Origin: Amnibacterium kyonggiense
Lineage (GTDB): Bacteria > Actinomycetota > Actinomycetes > Actinomycetales > Microbacteriaceae
NCBI RefSeq assembly: GCF_004364555.1
Contig: NZ_SOAM01000001.1
Coordinates: 1,364,001 to 1,428,000 of the forward strand
Length of the DNA: 64,000 nt
Direction: 5' to 3'
In this document: piece by piece, positions 16,748 through 25,116 of the stretch
Numbering within the stretch: position 1 is the first letter of the stretch
Layout: each line of letters starts with the position of its first letter
The notes under the pieces: model-generated
What the model was told of the DNA's origin: nothing
Databases searched by the model: none
What the model saw: the letters and a program-made list of their open reading frames with translations, nothing else
Translations under genes and position numbers: made by a program

Positions 16748-17216
16748 GCTCAGCCTGAACGGCGTCACGATCGACCGGCTCGGGTTCGCCGGGTACCGCC
16801 CCCGAGCGGCGGACGACGGACTGCTCGTGACCGACGGCGAACTGCGGTGGCGGATCTCGAAGGACGAGCACGCCTTCGCCGTCGACTTCGCCGAGCGCGG
16901 CGACGCGTGGTCACGTCGCATCGAGGCGCGACGCTTCGAGGACGTCGAGCGGTGGCTCATGCTCACGACGAGTCCCGATGTCCGCATGGCACGGGGCCAG
17001 TACGCGCCTGCCGGGCCGTCGGAGGAGGAGATGGCGCCCGGATTCTCGATCCGCCTCGAAGGGCGTGACCGGCTGGTCGTCGATCGGGGCGGGCAGGAGC
17101 GCATCCGTCTCGTGAACGTCGGGGACCGGGTCGGAGCCGCGGTCGCATTCACCCATCTCGCGGACCTGCCGTTGGCCGAGGTGCCGGCCCGCCTCGACCG
17201 CGAGACCCCGCGATGA
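16734..17216 (+). CDS. Probable TNT immunity protein (Imm61-like)
   Basis: A 160-aa cytosolic protein starting inside the toxin gene. Its order and size match the immunity factor that neutralises TNT in mycobacteria. The pattern LGFAGYRPRAADDGLLVTDG, then RWRISKDEHAF and DVERWLMLTT, resembles the second probable immunity protein at 17613-18113 (RCSIREDEDGYWISEG, DAVDLVRFLMVELG), so the two look like divergent members of one family. Imm61-like is my best family guess. It would bind the toxin before export and block its NAD site. Confidence 0.65.
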   Translation: MSSSELSLNGVTIDRLGFAGYRPRAADDGLLVTDGELRWRISKDEHAFAVDFAERGDAWSRRIEARRFEDVERWLMLTTSPDVRMARGQYAPAGPSEEEMAPGFSIRLEGRDRLVVDRGGQERIRLVNVGDRVGAAVAFTHLADLPLAEVPARLDRETPR

Positions 17217-17298
17217 TCGGCTCGGCACCCGGCGGTGCTGTCGCCGACCTGCGAGACACTCGTCGATGCCCGAACGGGCCCGTGGAGCAGGAGGCGCC

Positions 17299-17616
17299 GT
17301 GAGTGATGAGCAGGGTTCGCACAGACCGCAGATGGCACCGGTCGACCGCATCGGCACGGTCAACGGCACGCTCCTCCACGTGATGGTCGACGGGAAGCCG
17401 GCCTCCTTCGAGTCCCGCTCCCTGCCGCCGTCCGCGCTCGCCACCCCGCACGTCGAGTACCTCCTGCAGGCGCTTCCCGCGGCATGGTCGCTCGAGGTCG
17501 GCGAGGTAGCCCCGTGGTTCGGACAGCCCGGCGGTGCGACGCAGCTGTTCGTCCTCGACGGCGCCGGTCGCAAGGTCCGTGTCGCGGACCTGCTGCGGAT
17601 CGGGGTGCTCGCGTGA
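17299..17616 (+). pseudogene. Orphan C-terminal fragment of a TNT toxin domain
   Basis: A 105-aa reading frame matching the second half of a TNT domain: DRIGTVNGTLLHVMVDGKPA, then ESRSLPPSALATPHVEYLLQ and GEVAPWFGQPGGATQLFV. It is closer to the canonical TNT tip than the intact toxin upstream, with APWFGQPGG complete. There is no export domain and the first half of TNT is absent. A GTG at 17299 has AGGAGG six bases upstream, so it could still be translated. Polymorphic toxin loci often keep displaced tip cassettes with their immunity genes; the next gene overlaps it by GTGA and is the probable cognate immunity gene. Confidence 0.75.
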
Positions 17617-18113
17617 GCGTGCTCGAGCTGCCGGAGGCCGCACGCCGCGTGCTCGGCGCGGCGCGATGCTCCATCCGCGAGGACGAGGACGGCTACTGGA
17701 TCTCGGAGGGGGAGGGCGAGATCCGGTATCTGGTGCGGCGCACGCCGGATCACCTCCGCCTCGTCCGCTACGACCGGGGCGACGACCCGCTGTGGCAGAT
17801 GAGCGCCGACGACGCGGTCGACCTGGTCCGCTTCCTCATGGTCGAGCTCGGCCCCGTCGCGCGCCAGTACCGCGGGCTCATCCCCGTGGTGTTCCCGACC
17901 TTCGACCCCGGCGTCTCCGCGGGGTTCGATCGCCGGATCGACGACGAGGGGATCGTCGTACGGCAGGGGGATCGCATCCGCGGCGTGTTCCCTGCGGAGG
18001 ATCCGTTCGGCGTCAGCCGCTCGACCGACTTCACCTGGTACGCGGACGTCGATCCGGATCGCATCTCCGAGCTGATCCTCACCACGAGCGTCGCTCCGGC
18101 CCCACCCGGATGA
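17613..18113 (+). CDS. Probable immunity protein for the orphan TNT tip (Imm61-like)
   Basis: A 166-aa soluble protein; GTG 17613 overlaps the stop of the toxin fragment. Its N-terminal beta-rich pattern (ARCSIREDEDGYWISEGEGE, RYLVRRTPDHLRLVRYDRG) and the following helix (DAVDLVRFLMVELGPVA) parallel the 16734-17216 protein. The C-terminal half has an extra beta-rich section (FPTFDPGVSAGFDRRIDD, DRIRGVFPAEDPF). It probably protects against a rival toxin tip matching the fragment. No catalytic motif is seen. Confidence 0.6.
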   Translation: MSVLELPEAARRVLGAARCSIREDEDGYWISEGEGEIRYLVRRTPDHLRLVRYDRGDDPLWQMSADDAVDLVRFLMVELGPVARQYRGLIPVVFPTFDPGVSAGFDRRIDDEGIVVRQGDRIRGVFPAEDPFGVSRSTDFTWYADVDPDRISELILTTSVAPAPPG

Positions 18114-18233
18114 AGCGACTCGTCCCGGCCGAGGTGCGCGCCGTCCTGCGGGACGGGGTCCGTCACCGCCTTCGCGGTGCGGGACGGCGACGATCCTCGC
18201 TCGCGGCTCGACGTCATCCCGCTCGACGCCTGA
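18110..18233 (+). pseudogene. Small frameshifted gene remnant after the immunity gene
   Basis: An ATG overlapping the previous stop (ATGA) opens MKRLVPAEVRAVLRDG. After a GGGG run near 18157-18160 the sensible codons continue in the next frame as SVTAFAVRDGDDPRSRLDV and end at TGA 18231-18233. Removing one G would restore a 40-aa protein. Both halves have the local codon bias. Remnant, sequencing error or chance are all possible. Confidence 0.35.
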
Positions 18234-18243
18234 CGGGAGTCGT

Positions 18244-18564
18244 TCAGGCCTCGGTTCCGTCGCACCGGTCGGCGACCTCGCGGAGGACGGCCGTCAGCCT
18301 CGCGTCGACGCGCGGCACGACGACGTCGCTCCACCACGGGCGTCCTGCGGCGTCGACGTCGAGCAGTCGACGCGCCTCCGTGGGCGACGACACCTCGCGG
18401 GGGAGCGTCACGGTCGCGAGCACGGAGCCGGCCGGGTCGACCAGCTGCGCGGCGGCACCGGGCAGCACCTGCACGAGCCCGTCGGGGACGACGGCGCGCA
18501 GCGCGGCGAGCCAGGTCTCGGGCGTGGGCGGAGTCGCCGTCAGGAGGGTGCGCTCGTGCGGCAT
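18244..18564 (-). CDS. Hypothetical protein linked to the DUF6177-like gene, 106 aa
   Basis: I do not recognise the family. The protein has no signal peptide or membrane segment; it has an N-terminal helix (ETWLAALRAVVPDG), beta-rich middle (AQLVDPAGSVLATVTLPRE) and an acidic C-terminus. The start ATG 18564 is one base from the stop of the upstream gene, so it is the second gene of a leftward pair. A Met twelve bases further upstream is possible. Its place beside a T7SS island suggests an accessory role, without direct evidence. Confidence 0.6.
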   Translation of the reverse strand: MPHERTLLTATPPTPETWLAALRAVVPDGLVQVLPGAAAQLVDPAGSVLATVTLPREVSSPTEARRLLDVDAAGRPWWSDVVVPRVDARLTAVLREVADRCDGTEA

Positions 18565-18565
18565 C

Positions 18566-19582
18566 TCAGGCCTCACTCCGGTCCGGTGCTGGCACGCCGC
18601 GGAGGACGGCGCGCACGCGCTCGCGACCGACGACGTCGACGAAGCGTTCGAAGGCGGGCCAGCCGCCGTCCGCGCCGCCGAACGGCACGACGACGCCGGG
18701 GATCCGCGGGCGGCCGACGACGAGCGCGCCGAAGCGCTCGACGAGCTGCGGCACGTCGAGGCCGAGGTCGCGCACGCCCGGGGCGCCGATCAGGACCGCG
18801 ACCGGCACGGGCGGCGCCTGCAGGTGCGGCGCCGTCGTCAGGTCGGCGCGGCCGGGGCGCGCGAAGACGGAGGCGAAGAGCGGCAGGGCGTCCTCCGCGA
18901 GCATCCGCAGGCGGGTCGGGACCTCGGCGAAGGCGGCGTCGGTCGACGGCGCGCCGACGGGTCCGAGCGCGACGAGCGCCTGCAGCACCTCCTCGACGCC
19001 CTTGTCGGTCCGCTGCACGAGGGTGCTGCCGATCAGGGAGGGGCCGGCGACGACCACCCGGGACTCCTCCGGCGCGCGAGCCGCGAGGTGCCGGGTCACG
19101 GCGACCGGATCCCACGGGTGCTCGACCGGCTCGTGCGGGCCCCAGCCGGTCGGGCCGTCCGCACCGGCGAGGCCGGCGACGAGCTCGAGCGCGCCGCCGA
19201 TGCGGGTGGCGGCCTCGGCGCGGTGCCGCAGGGACGCGGTGACGACCAGCTGGAGGGCGTCCGCCTCCACCGGCCGCAGGAACGACGGCGAGACGCCCGT
19301 GCCGTCGGCCGCCAGCCCGAGCAGCCCGTCCCACGAGCCTCCCTCGCCGTCCTCCACGACCCAGGACCCGCCCGCGGAGGCGAGCGCGTCGCGGAGCGGG
19401 TCGGTCAGCCGCGAGGTCGCAGGCGTGACGAGGCGGACGCGGCGCTGTGCCGCGTGCGCCGCGATCAGCAGGTCGGCGCGGAGCGGGGTGAGCGCGACGA
19501 CCTCGCGGTCCGAGCGCGTCACGAGCACGTCCCCGTCGACGCCGTCGACGAGCGGATGCGGTCGCGCCTCGCCGGTCGTCAC
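18566..19582 (-). CDS. DUF6177-like T7SS-associated protein
   Basis: A 338-aa soluble protein beginning TTGEARPHPLVDGVDGDVLV, followed by TRSDREVVALTPLRADLLIA and VRLVTPATSRLTDPLRDAL, a pattern I associate with DUF6177 proteins encoded by actinobacterial T7SS loci. The middle has alternating Ala-rich helices and strands (ESRVVVAGPSLIGSTLVQR) like a Rossmann-type fold, but no Walker motif. The GTG at 19582 is set by a CAGGAT box ending six bases upstream, so the mRNA is probably leaderless. The promoter lies back to back with that of the leucine leader. Biochemical function unknown. Confidence 0.6.
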   Translation of the reverse strand: MTTGEARPHPLVDGVDGDVLVTRSDREVVALTPLRADLLIAAHAAQRRVRLVTPATSRLTDPLRDALASAGGSWVVEDGEGGSWDGLLGLAADGTGVSPSFLRPVEADALQLVVTASLRHRAEAATRIGGALELVAGLAGADGPTGWGPHEPVEHPWDPVAVTRHLAARAPEESRVVVAGPSLIGSTLVQRTDKGVEEVLQALVALGPVGAPSTDAAFAEVPTRLRMLAEDALPLFASVFARPGRADLTTAPHLQAPPVPVAVLIGAPGVRDLGLDVPQLVERFGALVVGRPRIPGVVVPFGGADGGWPAFERFVDVVGRERVRAVLRGVPAPDRSEA

Positions 19583-19588
19583 GCCGCC

Positions 19589-19594
19589 ATCCTG
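19589..19594 (-). promoter_or_regulatory. -10 box CAGGAT for the DUF6177-like gene
   Basis: Minus-strand CAGGAT, six bases, then GTG 19582. Only 35 bases separate it from the opposing -10 box of the leu leader. Confidence 0.55.
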
Positions 19595-19629
19595 CCGCCC
19601 GCCGCTGCGGCCGCGCCGAAACACGGTGG

Positions 19630-19635
19630 TAACGT
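19630..19635 (+). promoter_or_regulatory. -10 box TAACGT for the leu leader transcript
   Basis: TAACGT is followed by seven bases and the ATG of the leader peptide, so the transcript begins at or one base before the leader start. No clear -35. Confidence 0.55.
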
Positions 19636-19642
19636 GCCCTCC

Positions 19643-19687
19643 ATGCTCCGCGGCGCGCTCCTCCTTCCGTGCCGCGACGAGGTCTGA
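19643..19687 (+). CDS. Leucine leader peptide upstream of leuC, 14 aa
   Basis: ATG at 19643 opens MLRGALLLPCRDEV and stops at TGA 19685-19687. Four of 14 residues are Leu, three in a row (CTC CTC CTT, including CTT, a rare codon in this DNA). The frame is leaderless behind TAACGT and ends 66 bases before leuC. This is the classic layout of a leucine-sensing leader. Just after the Leu codons comes a perfect 11-bp stem, so ribosome position can change the RNA fold. Confidence 0.7.
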   Translation: MLRGALLLPCRDEV

Positions 19688-19710
19688 ACCCACCGGCTCC
19701 CTCGTCGCGG
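19672..19710 (+). promoter_or_regulatory. Attenuator-like stem in the leuC leader
   Basis: CCGCGACGAGG (19672-19682) pairs perfectly with CCTCGTCGCGG (19700-19710) around a 17-base loop that includes the leader peptide stop codon. A ribosome finishing the peptide would cover the left arm; one stalled at the Leu codons would leave it free. In addition, TCCTCC within the Leu codons (19659-19664) is complementary to the leuC ribosome site GGAGGA (19743-19748). No T-run terminator is visible, so control may be translational. Confidence 0.55.
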
Positions 19711-19753
19711 AGGTCTTCACCTGCCGGGAACATCCCTTTTCTGGAGGACTTCC

Positions 19754-21214
19754 ATGAGTGAGACCGCTCCCGCACCGCAGCGCGCACATCGCGACGGCGC
19801 GCGCACCCTGGCCGAGAAGGTCTGGGCCGACCACCTCGTCAAGCGAGGTGAGGACGGCGCGCCCGACCTCATCTACATCGACCTGCACCTCGTGCACGAG
19901 GTCACCAGCCCGCAGGCCTTCGACGGGCTTCGGGCCGAGGGGCGCCCGGTCCGCCGCACCGACCTGACGATCGCGACGGAGGACCACAACACCCCGACGC
20001 TGCACATCGACAAGCCGATCGCGGACATCACGAGCCGCACGCAGATCGAGACGCTGCGCCGCAACGCGCGGGAGTTCGGCGTCCGCCTGCACTCCCTCGG
20101 GGACGCCGAGCAGGGGATCGTGCACGTCGTCGGCCCGCAGCTCGGGCTGACGATGCCGGGCGTGACGGTGGTCTGCGGCGACTCGCACACCTCCACGCAC
20201 GGTGCGTTCGGCGCCATGGCGTTCGGCATCGGCACGAGCGAGGTCGAGCACGTGCTCGCCACGCAGACCCTGCCGCTGAAGCCGTTCAAGACGATGGCGA
20301 TCACCGTCGAGGGCACGCTGAAGCCGGGCGTGACGGCGAAGGACATCATCCTGGCCGTCATCGCGAGGATCGGCGCCAACGGCGGCCAGGGCTACGTCCT
20401 GGAATACCGCGGGTCCGCCATCCGATCGCTCTCCATGGAGGGCCGGATGACGATCTGCAACATGTCGATCGAGGCGGGCGCGCGCGCCGGCATGGTCGCG
20501 CCGGACCAGACGACCTTCGACTACCTCGAGGGCCGGCCCCACGCACCGAAGGGCGCCGACTGGGACGCCGCGGTGGAGTACTGGAGGACGCTGCCGTCCG
20601 ACGACGACGCCGTGTTCGACGCGGAGGTGTTCCTCGACGCCGACGAGCTCGAGCCGTTCGTCACCTGGGGCACCAACCCGGGCCAGGGCACGACCCTCGC
20701 GGGCGAGGTGCCGGACCCGGCCGCGATCGCGGACCCGCAGGAGCGCGCCGCAGCCGAGCGCGCGCTGCAGTACATGGACCTCGCTCCGGGCACGCCGCTC
20801 AAGGAGATCGCGGTCGACGCGGTCTTCATGGGCTCCTGCACGAACAGCCGCATCGAGGACCTCCGCGCGTTCGCGTCGATCGTCCGGGGGCGCAAGAAGG
20901 CCGACGGCGTCCGCGTCATGGTCGTGCCGGGCTCGGCCCGCGTGCGGCTGGAGGCGGAGGCGGAGGGGCTCGACAAGGTCTTCGAGGAGTTCGGCGCCGA
21001 GTGGCGCTTCGCGGGCTGCTCGATGTGCCTCGGCATGAACCCGGACCAGCTCGCGCCGGGGGAGCGCTGCGCCTCCACCTCCAACCGGAACTTCGAGGGC
21101 CGGCAGGGCAAGGGCGGCCGCACGCACCTCGTGTCGCCGCTCGTCGCCGCGGCGACGGCGATCCGCGGCACCCTGTCCGCCCCGTCCGACGTGCTGGAAG
21201 GGAGCCTGGTCTGA
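19754..21214 (+). CDS. leuC: 3-isopropylmalate dehydratase large subunit
   Basis: A 486-aa aconitase-family enzyme that, with LeuD, isomerises 2-isopropylmalate to 3-isopropylmalate in leucine synthesis. Iron-sulfur cluster Cys are seen in [11 protein letters not shown] (about residue 359) and [11 protein letters not shown] (about residues 423-426); other family motifs are EDHNTPT and [16 protein letters not shown] 19754 has GGAGGA six bases upstream. The stop overlaps the leuD start (TGATG). The leader peptide and stem upstream indicate leucine-dependent control. Confidence 0.97.
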   Translation: MSETAPAPQRAHRDGARTLAEKVWADHLVKRGEDGAPDLIYIDLHLVHEVTSPQAFDGLRAEGRPVRRTDLTIATEDHNTPTLHIDKPIADITSRTQIETLRRNAREFGVRLHSLGDAEQGIVHVVGPQLGLTMPGVTVVCGDSHTSTHGAFGAMAFGIGTSEVEHVLATQTLPLKPFKTMAITVEGTLKPGVTAKDIILAVIARIGANGGQGYVLEYRGSAIRSLSMEGRMTICNMSIEAGARAGMVAPDQTTFDYLEGRPHAPKGADWDAAVEYWRTLPSDDDAVFDAEVFLDADELEPFVTWGTNPGQGTTLAGEVPDPAAIADPQERAAAERALQYMDLAPGTPLKEIAVDAVFMGSCTNSRIEDLRAFASIVRGRKKADGVRVMVVPGSARVRLEAEAEGLDKVFEEFGAEWRFAGCSMCLGMNPDQLAPGERCASTSNRNFEGRQGKGGRTHLVSPLVAAATAIRGTLSAPSDVLEGSLV

Positions 21215-21816
21215 TGGAACCCTTCACCACCCACACCGGCGTCGCCGTCCCGCTGCAGCGGTCCGCGGTCGACACCGACCAGATCATCCCGGCCGTCTAC
21301 CTGAAGCGGGTGACGAAGACCGGGTACGACGACGCGCTGTTCGCGAACCTGCGCCAGGAGCCGTCGTTCGTGCTGAACGACCCGGCCTACGCGCAGGGCT
21401 CCGTCCTGTTCGCGGGCCCGGACTTCGGCACGGGCTCGAGCCGCGAGCACGCGGTCTGGGCGCTCCGGGACTACGGCTTCCGCGCCGTGTTCGCGCCGCG
21501 GTTCGGCGACATCTTCCGCGGCAACGCCGGCAAGCAGGGCCTGCTGACCGGCGTGCTGCCGGAGGACGTGATCGCGACATGCTGGGCCGCGATCGAGGCG
21601 GATCCCGGCGTCGCGGCTACCGTCGACCTCCAGGCGGGCACCGTCACCCTTTCGGGGGAGACCCACCCGTTCGAGATCGATGCCTACACTCGCTGGAGGC
21701 TCCTGGAGGGCCTCGACGACATCGGACTCACGCTGCGTGACGAAGCGCTGATCACCCAGTTCGAACAGGGCCGCGAAGCGTGGCGACCCCGGACCTTGCC
21801 GGTTAGGGAATCTTGA
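21214..21816 (+). CDS. leuD: 3-isopropylmalate dehydratase small subunit
   Basis: A 200-aa subunit starting [20 protein letters not shown], with [11 protein letters not shown] and [17 protein letters not shown], the swivel-domain substrate loop of LeuD. It completes the heterodimer with LeuC in the cytoplasm. The start is fixed by overlap with the leuC stop; frames open further upstream lie inside leuC. The stop overlaps a TTG that starts murA (TTGA), tying leucine synthesis and cell-wall synthesis into one transcript. Confidence 0.97.
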   Translation: MEPFTTHTGVAVPLQRSAVDTDQIIPAVYLKRVTKTGYDDALFANLRQEPSFVLNDPAYAQGSVLFAGPDFGTGSSREHAVWALRDYGFRAVFAPRFGDIFRGNAGKQGLLTGVLPEDVIATCWAAIEADPGVAATVDLQAGTVTLSGETHPFEIDAYTRWRLLEGLDDIGLTLRDEALITQFEQGREAWRPRTLPVRES

Positions 21817-23219
21817 GCACAGCATTCAGTTCCGCGCCCAACACCGCCCAGATCGCGGTCACCTCCGACGCGGCCCGTGCGGGCGCGAGCGTCGGCCTGA
21901 CCTTCGATCGGCTGACGATCGAGGGCGGGAAGCCGCTGCGCGGCGCCGTCGAGGTGCGCGGGGCGAAGAACCTCGTCACCAAGGCGATGGTCGCGTCGCT
22001 GCTGTCCGAGGACATCAGCGTGCTGCGGGACGTGCCGGACCTCAGCGACGTCCGCGTCGTGCGCGGGCTGCTCGAGATCCACGGCGTCTCCGTCACCCCG
22101 GGCGTGCAGCCCGGCGAGCTGCTGCTCGACACCCGCAACGTGCGCCGCGCGCACGTCAAGGAGATCGACGCGCACGCCGGCTCGAGCCGCATCCCGATCC
22201 TGTTCTGCGGCCCGCTGCTGCACCAGCTCGGCGAGGCGTTTATCCCGGACCTCGGCGGCTGCCGGATCGGCGACCGCCCGATCGACTTCCACCTCGACGC
22301 GCTGCGCAAGTTCGGCGCGATCGTCGACAAGCTGCCCGCCGGCATCCGCCTGTCGGCGCCGAACGGGCTGCACGGCGCGCACATCCACCTCCCGTACCCG
22401 AGCGTCGGCGCGACCGAGCAGGTGCTGCTCACCGCGGTGCGCGCTCGCGGCACGACGGAGCTGCGGAACGCGGCGATCGAGCCCGAGATCATGGACCTGA
22501 TCGCGATCCTGCAGAAGATGGGCGCGATCATCTCGGTCGAGCCGAACCGCGTCATCCTCATCGAGGGCGTGACCGAGCTGAAGGGCTACGCGCACCGCGC
22601 GATCTTCGACCGCAACGAGGCCGCCTCGTGGGCCTCCGCGGCGCTCGCGACCAAGGGCGACGTGTTCGTCAAGGGCGCGGTGCAGGAGCACATGATGACG
22701 TTCCTGAACGTGTTCCGGAAGGTCGGCGGCGCGTTCGACGTGCTCGAGGACGGCATCCGCTTCTACCACCCGGGCGGCGCGCTGAAGCCGGTCGTCATCG
22801 AGACCGACGTGCACCCCGGCTTCATGACGGACTGGCAGCAGCCGCTGATCGTCGCGCTGACGCAGGCGGACGGCGTCTCCACGGTCCACGAGACCGTCTA
22901 CGAGAACCGGTTCGGCTTCACCGACGCGCTGCAGAAGATGGGTGCGGACATCCGCGTCCACCCGCGCGGCTTCGCCGCGCCGAACCGCCGCGTCCCGCGC
23001 CGCGAGCTCGAGCAGGCCGCCGTGATCACCGGGCCGACGCCGCTGCACGGCGCCGACATCGAGGTGCCGGACCTGCGCGGCGGCTTCTCGCACCTCATCG
23101 CGGCGCTGACCGCCGAGGGCACGAGCACCGTGCGCAACGTGGGGATCATCAGCCGCGGCTACGAGAACTTCGGCGAGAAGCTGAAGGCCCTGGGGGCGCG
23201 CTTCAGCGTCGACGGCTGA
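21813..23219 (+). CDS. murA: UDP-N-acetylglucosamine 1-carboxyvinyltransferase
   Basis: A 468-aa EPSP-synthase-fold enzyme catalysing the first step of peptidoglycan precursor synthesis from UDP-GlcNAc and phosphoenolpyruvate. Catalytic Lys region: [19 protein letters not shown] (residues about 47-65). The loop [13 protein letters not shown] keeps the Cys that fosfomycin alkylates, unlike the Asp-bearing mycobacterial enzyme. The TTG start at 21813 overlaps the leuD stop; an N-terminal extension of about 30 residues precedes the core, so a later start cannot be excluded. A second MurA-like gene elsewhere is possible. Confidence 0.93.
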   Translation: MSTAFSSAPNTAQIAVTSDAARAGASVGLTFDRLTIEGGKPLRGAVEVRGAKNLVTKAMVASLLSEDISVLRDVPDLSDVRVVRGLLEIHGVSVTPGVQPGELLLDTRNVRRAHVKEIDAHAGSSRIPILFCGPLLHQLGEAFIPDLGGCRIGDRPIDFHLDALRKFGAIVDKLPAGIRLSAPNGLHGAHIHLPYPSVGATEQVLLTAVRARGTTELRNAAIEPEIMDLIAILQKMGAIISVEPNRVILIEGVTELKGYAHRAIFDRNEAASWASAALATKGDVFVKGAVQEHMMTFLNVFRKVGGAFDVLEDGIRFYHPGGALKPVVIETDVHPGFMTDWQQPLIVALTQADGVSTVHETVYENRFGFTDALQKMGADIRVHPRGFAAPNRRVPRRELEQAAVITGPTPLHGADIEVPDLRGGFSHLIAALTAEGTSTVRNVGIISRGYENFGEKLKALGARFSVDG

Positions 23220-23231
23220 GGGCTCCGTCGG

Positions 23232-24023
23232 ATGTCTGATCGAGAGCCGGTCGAGCCGGCCCTCGCGGCGGTGCGGACGACGCCGCGGCGGCCGAAGTCG
23301 GAGAAGCGTCGGCCGTCGGTGTGGTGGCCGCTCGCCGGGCCGGCCGCGCCGATCGTCCGTGCGCTCGCCGCGACCCGGATCCGGAGCGGTGAGAAGCTGC
23401 CCGCGACCGGGCCGTACATCCTCACGCCGAACCACATGTCGAACCTCGACCCGGTGGTCGTCGGAGAGGTCGTGTGGCGGCTCGGGCGCGCGCCCCGCTT
23501 CCTCGCGAAGGCCTCGCTCTTCCGTGTGCCGGTGCTCGGCGGGCTGCTGCACGCGCTCGGCCAGATCCCGGTGGACCGCGGCGGCGCTGCGCGGGGCGCC
23601 ATCCCGCTCTCCGCGGCCGAGCGGCTGATCGGGGAGGGGCAGGGCGTCATCGTCTACCCGGAGGGGTCGCTGACCCGCGATCCGGACCTGTGGCCGATGC
23701 GCGGCAAGACCGGCGCGGCGCGCCTGGCGCTGCAGCTCGGGATCCCGGTGATCCCCGTGGCGCACTGGGGCGCGCAGGCGCTCATGCCGGTGAACTCGAC
23801 GAAGCTGCGCCTCCGACCGCGCGCCCACGTGCAGGTGCTCTTCGGCGACCCGATCGACCTCTCCGACCTCGGCCGCGTGGCCGACAAGGCCGCGCTCGCG
23901 GAGGCGACCGATCGGATCATGGCCGCGATCACCGAGCTGCTCGAGGAGCTGCGCGGCGAGACCGCGCCCGCCGAGCGCTGGGACCCGGCGAAGCACGGCC
24001 AGACCGAGACGGGCACCTTCTGA
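23232..24023 (+). CDS. plsC: 1-acyl-sn-glycerol-3-phosphate acyltransferase
   Basis: A 263-aa PlsC-family enzyme that acylates lysophosphatidic acid to phosphatidic acid at the membrane. The catalytic HX4D motif is NHMSNLDP (about residues 63-70) and the phosphate-binding motif is YPEGSLTRD (about residues 140-148); IPVDRGG between them is also typical. A basic N-terminal extension (residues 1-35) precedes the one hydrophobic segment. It follows murA after 12 bases, within the leuC-gpsA operon; phospholipid synthesis continues with gpsA. Confidence 0.93.
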   Translation: MSDREPVEPALAAVRTTPRRPKSEKRRPSVWWPLAGPAAPIVRALAATRIRSGEKLPATGPYILTPNHMSNLDPVVVGEVVWRLGRAPRFLAKASLFRVPVLGGLLHALGQIPVDRGGAARGAIPLSAAERLIGEGQGVIVYPEGSLTRDPDLWPMRGKTGAARLALQLGIPVIPVAHWGAQALMPVNSTKLRLRPRAHVQVLFGDPIDLSDLGRVADKAALAEATDRIMAAITELLEELRGETAPAERWDPAKHGQTETGTF

Positions 24024-24037
24024 TGCCGGTTTTCACG

Positions 24038-24109
24038 GATCAGGACGAATCGACGACACGCCGCGCCCGCCGGGTCGCCGGCCGGCGTGTCGGCCGAATC
24101 GTCCTGATC
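24038..24109. repeat. Two-tier inverted repeat between plsC and gpsA
   Basis: GATCAGGACGA (24038-24048) pairs with TCGTCCTGATC (24099-24109), and inside it CGACACGCCG (24054-24063) pairs with CGGCGTGTCG (24083-24092), leaving a GC-rich loop. The structure fills the gap and ends 11 bases before the gpsA start. It could be a transcript-processing or attenuating hairpin, or a mobile palindrome. Confidence 0.7.
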
Positions 24110-24120
24110 GGTGCAACGCG

Positions 24121-25116
24121 ATGAGGGTCGCGGTCCTCGGGGCCGGCTCGTGGGGCACCGTCTTCGCGAAGGTGCTCGCCGACTCCGGCAACGACGTCGT
24201 GCTGTGGGCCCGGCGGCCGAAGGTCGCGCAGGCGATCGAGCACCGCCGGCGCAACGACGACTACCTCCCCGGCGTGCTGCTGCCCGCCGGCATCGAGGCG
24301 ACCAGCGACCTGCCGCGCGCGCTCCGCGGCGCGGAGGTCGTCTTCCTCTCCGTCCCGAGCCAGTCCCTCCGCGGCCTGCTCCGCGACGTGCGGCCGGCCC
24401 TCGAGCCGACCGCGATCGCGGTCAGCCTGATGAAGGGCGTGGAGGACGGCACGGGTGCGCGCATGAGCGAGGTCATCCGGCAGGGCCTCGCGCTGCCGGA
24501 CGACCGGATCGCCGTGGTATCCGGCCCGAACCTCGCGCTCGAGATCGCGCGCGAGGAGCCGACCGCCGCGGTCGTCGCCTCCACCTCCCTCGACACCGCG
24601 ATGCGGGTCGCCTCCGCCTGCGCGAACCGCTACTTCGGGACGTTCATGAACGCGGACGTGATCGGCACCGAGTTCGGCGGGGTGCTGAAGAACCTCATCG
24701 CGCTCGCGGTCGGCATCGTCGTCGGCGTCGGGTACGGCGACAACACGAAGGCCTCGATCCTCACCCGCGGGCTCGCGGAGATGAGCGCGTTCGCGGCGGC
24801 GTTCGGCGCGCAGCCCGACACGCTCGCCGGCCTCGCGGGCATGGGTGACCTGATCGCGACGAGCGAGTCGCCCCGCTCGCGGAACAACCGCGCCGGGCGC
24901 CTCCTCGGCCAGGGCTACACGAAGGACGACGTGCTCCGCACGATGGACCAGGTCGCGGAGGGGCTCGCCTCGCTCGAGCCCGTCCTCGCGCTCGCGGCCG
25001 CGAAGGGCGTCGAGATGCCGATCTGCACGCAGGTCTCGCAGGTCATCGCCGGCACCCTCGACCCCCGCGACATCGCCCCGCACGCGGCGGCCGACCCGCT
25101 CCCGATCGGGGAGTGA
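24121..25116 (+). CDS. gpsA: NAD(P)H-dependent glycerol-3-phosphate dehydrogenase
   Basis: A 331-aa enzyme that reduces dihydroxyacetone phosphate to sn-glycerol-3-phosphate for phospholipid synthesis. N-terminal Rossmann motif VAVLGAGSWGTVFAKVLA; further signatures are VSGPNLALEIAREEPTA, TEFGGVLKNLIALAVGI (catalytic Lys) and GLAGMGDLIATSESPRSRN. The start ATG 24121 lies just after a large hairpin and has no strong ribosome site, so that structure may affect its translation. It completes the leuC-leuD-murA-plsC-gpsA run. Confidence 0.96.
   Translation: MRVAVLGAGSWGTVFAKVLADSGNDVVLWARRPKVAQAIEHRRRNDDYLPGVLLPAGIEATSDLPRALRGAEVVFLSVPSQSLRGLLRDVRPALEPTAIAVSLMKGVEDGTGARMSEVIRQGLALPDDRIAVVSGPNLALEIAREEPTAAVVASTSLDTAMRVASACANRYFGTFMNADVIGTEFGGVLKNLIALAVGIVVGVGYGDNTKASILTRGLAEMSAFAAAFGAQPDTLAGLAGMGDLIATSESPRSRNNRAGRLLGQGYTKDDVLRTMDQVAEGLASLEPVLALAAAKGVEMPICTQVSQVIAGTLDPRDIAPHAAADPLPIGE

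Noticed and set aside
19712-19740. Intrinsic terminator GGGAACATCCCTTTT in the leuC leader
   Set aside because: The stem would be only three or four pairs; too weak to call, although the short T-run is noted.
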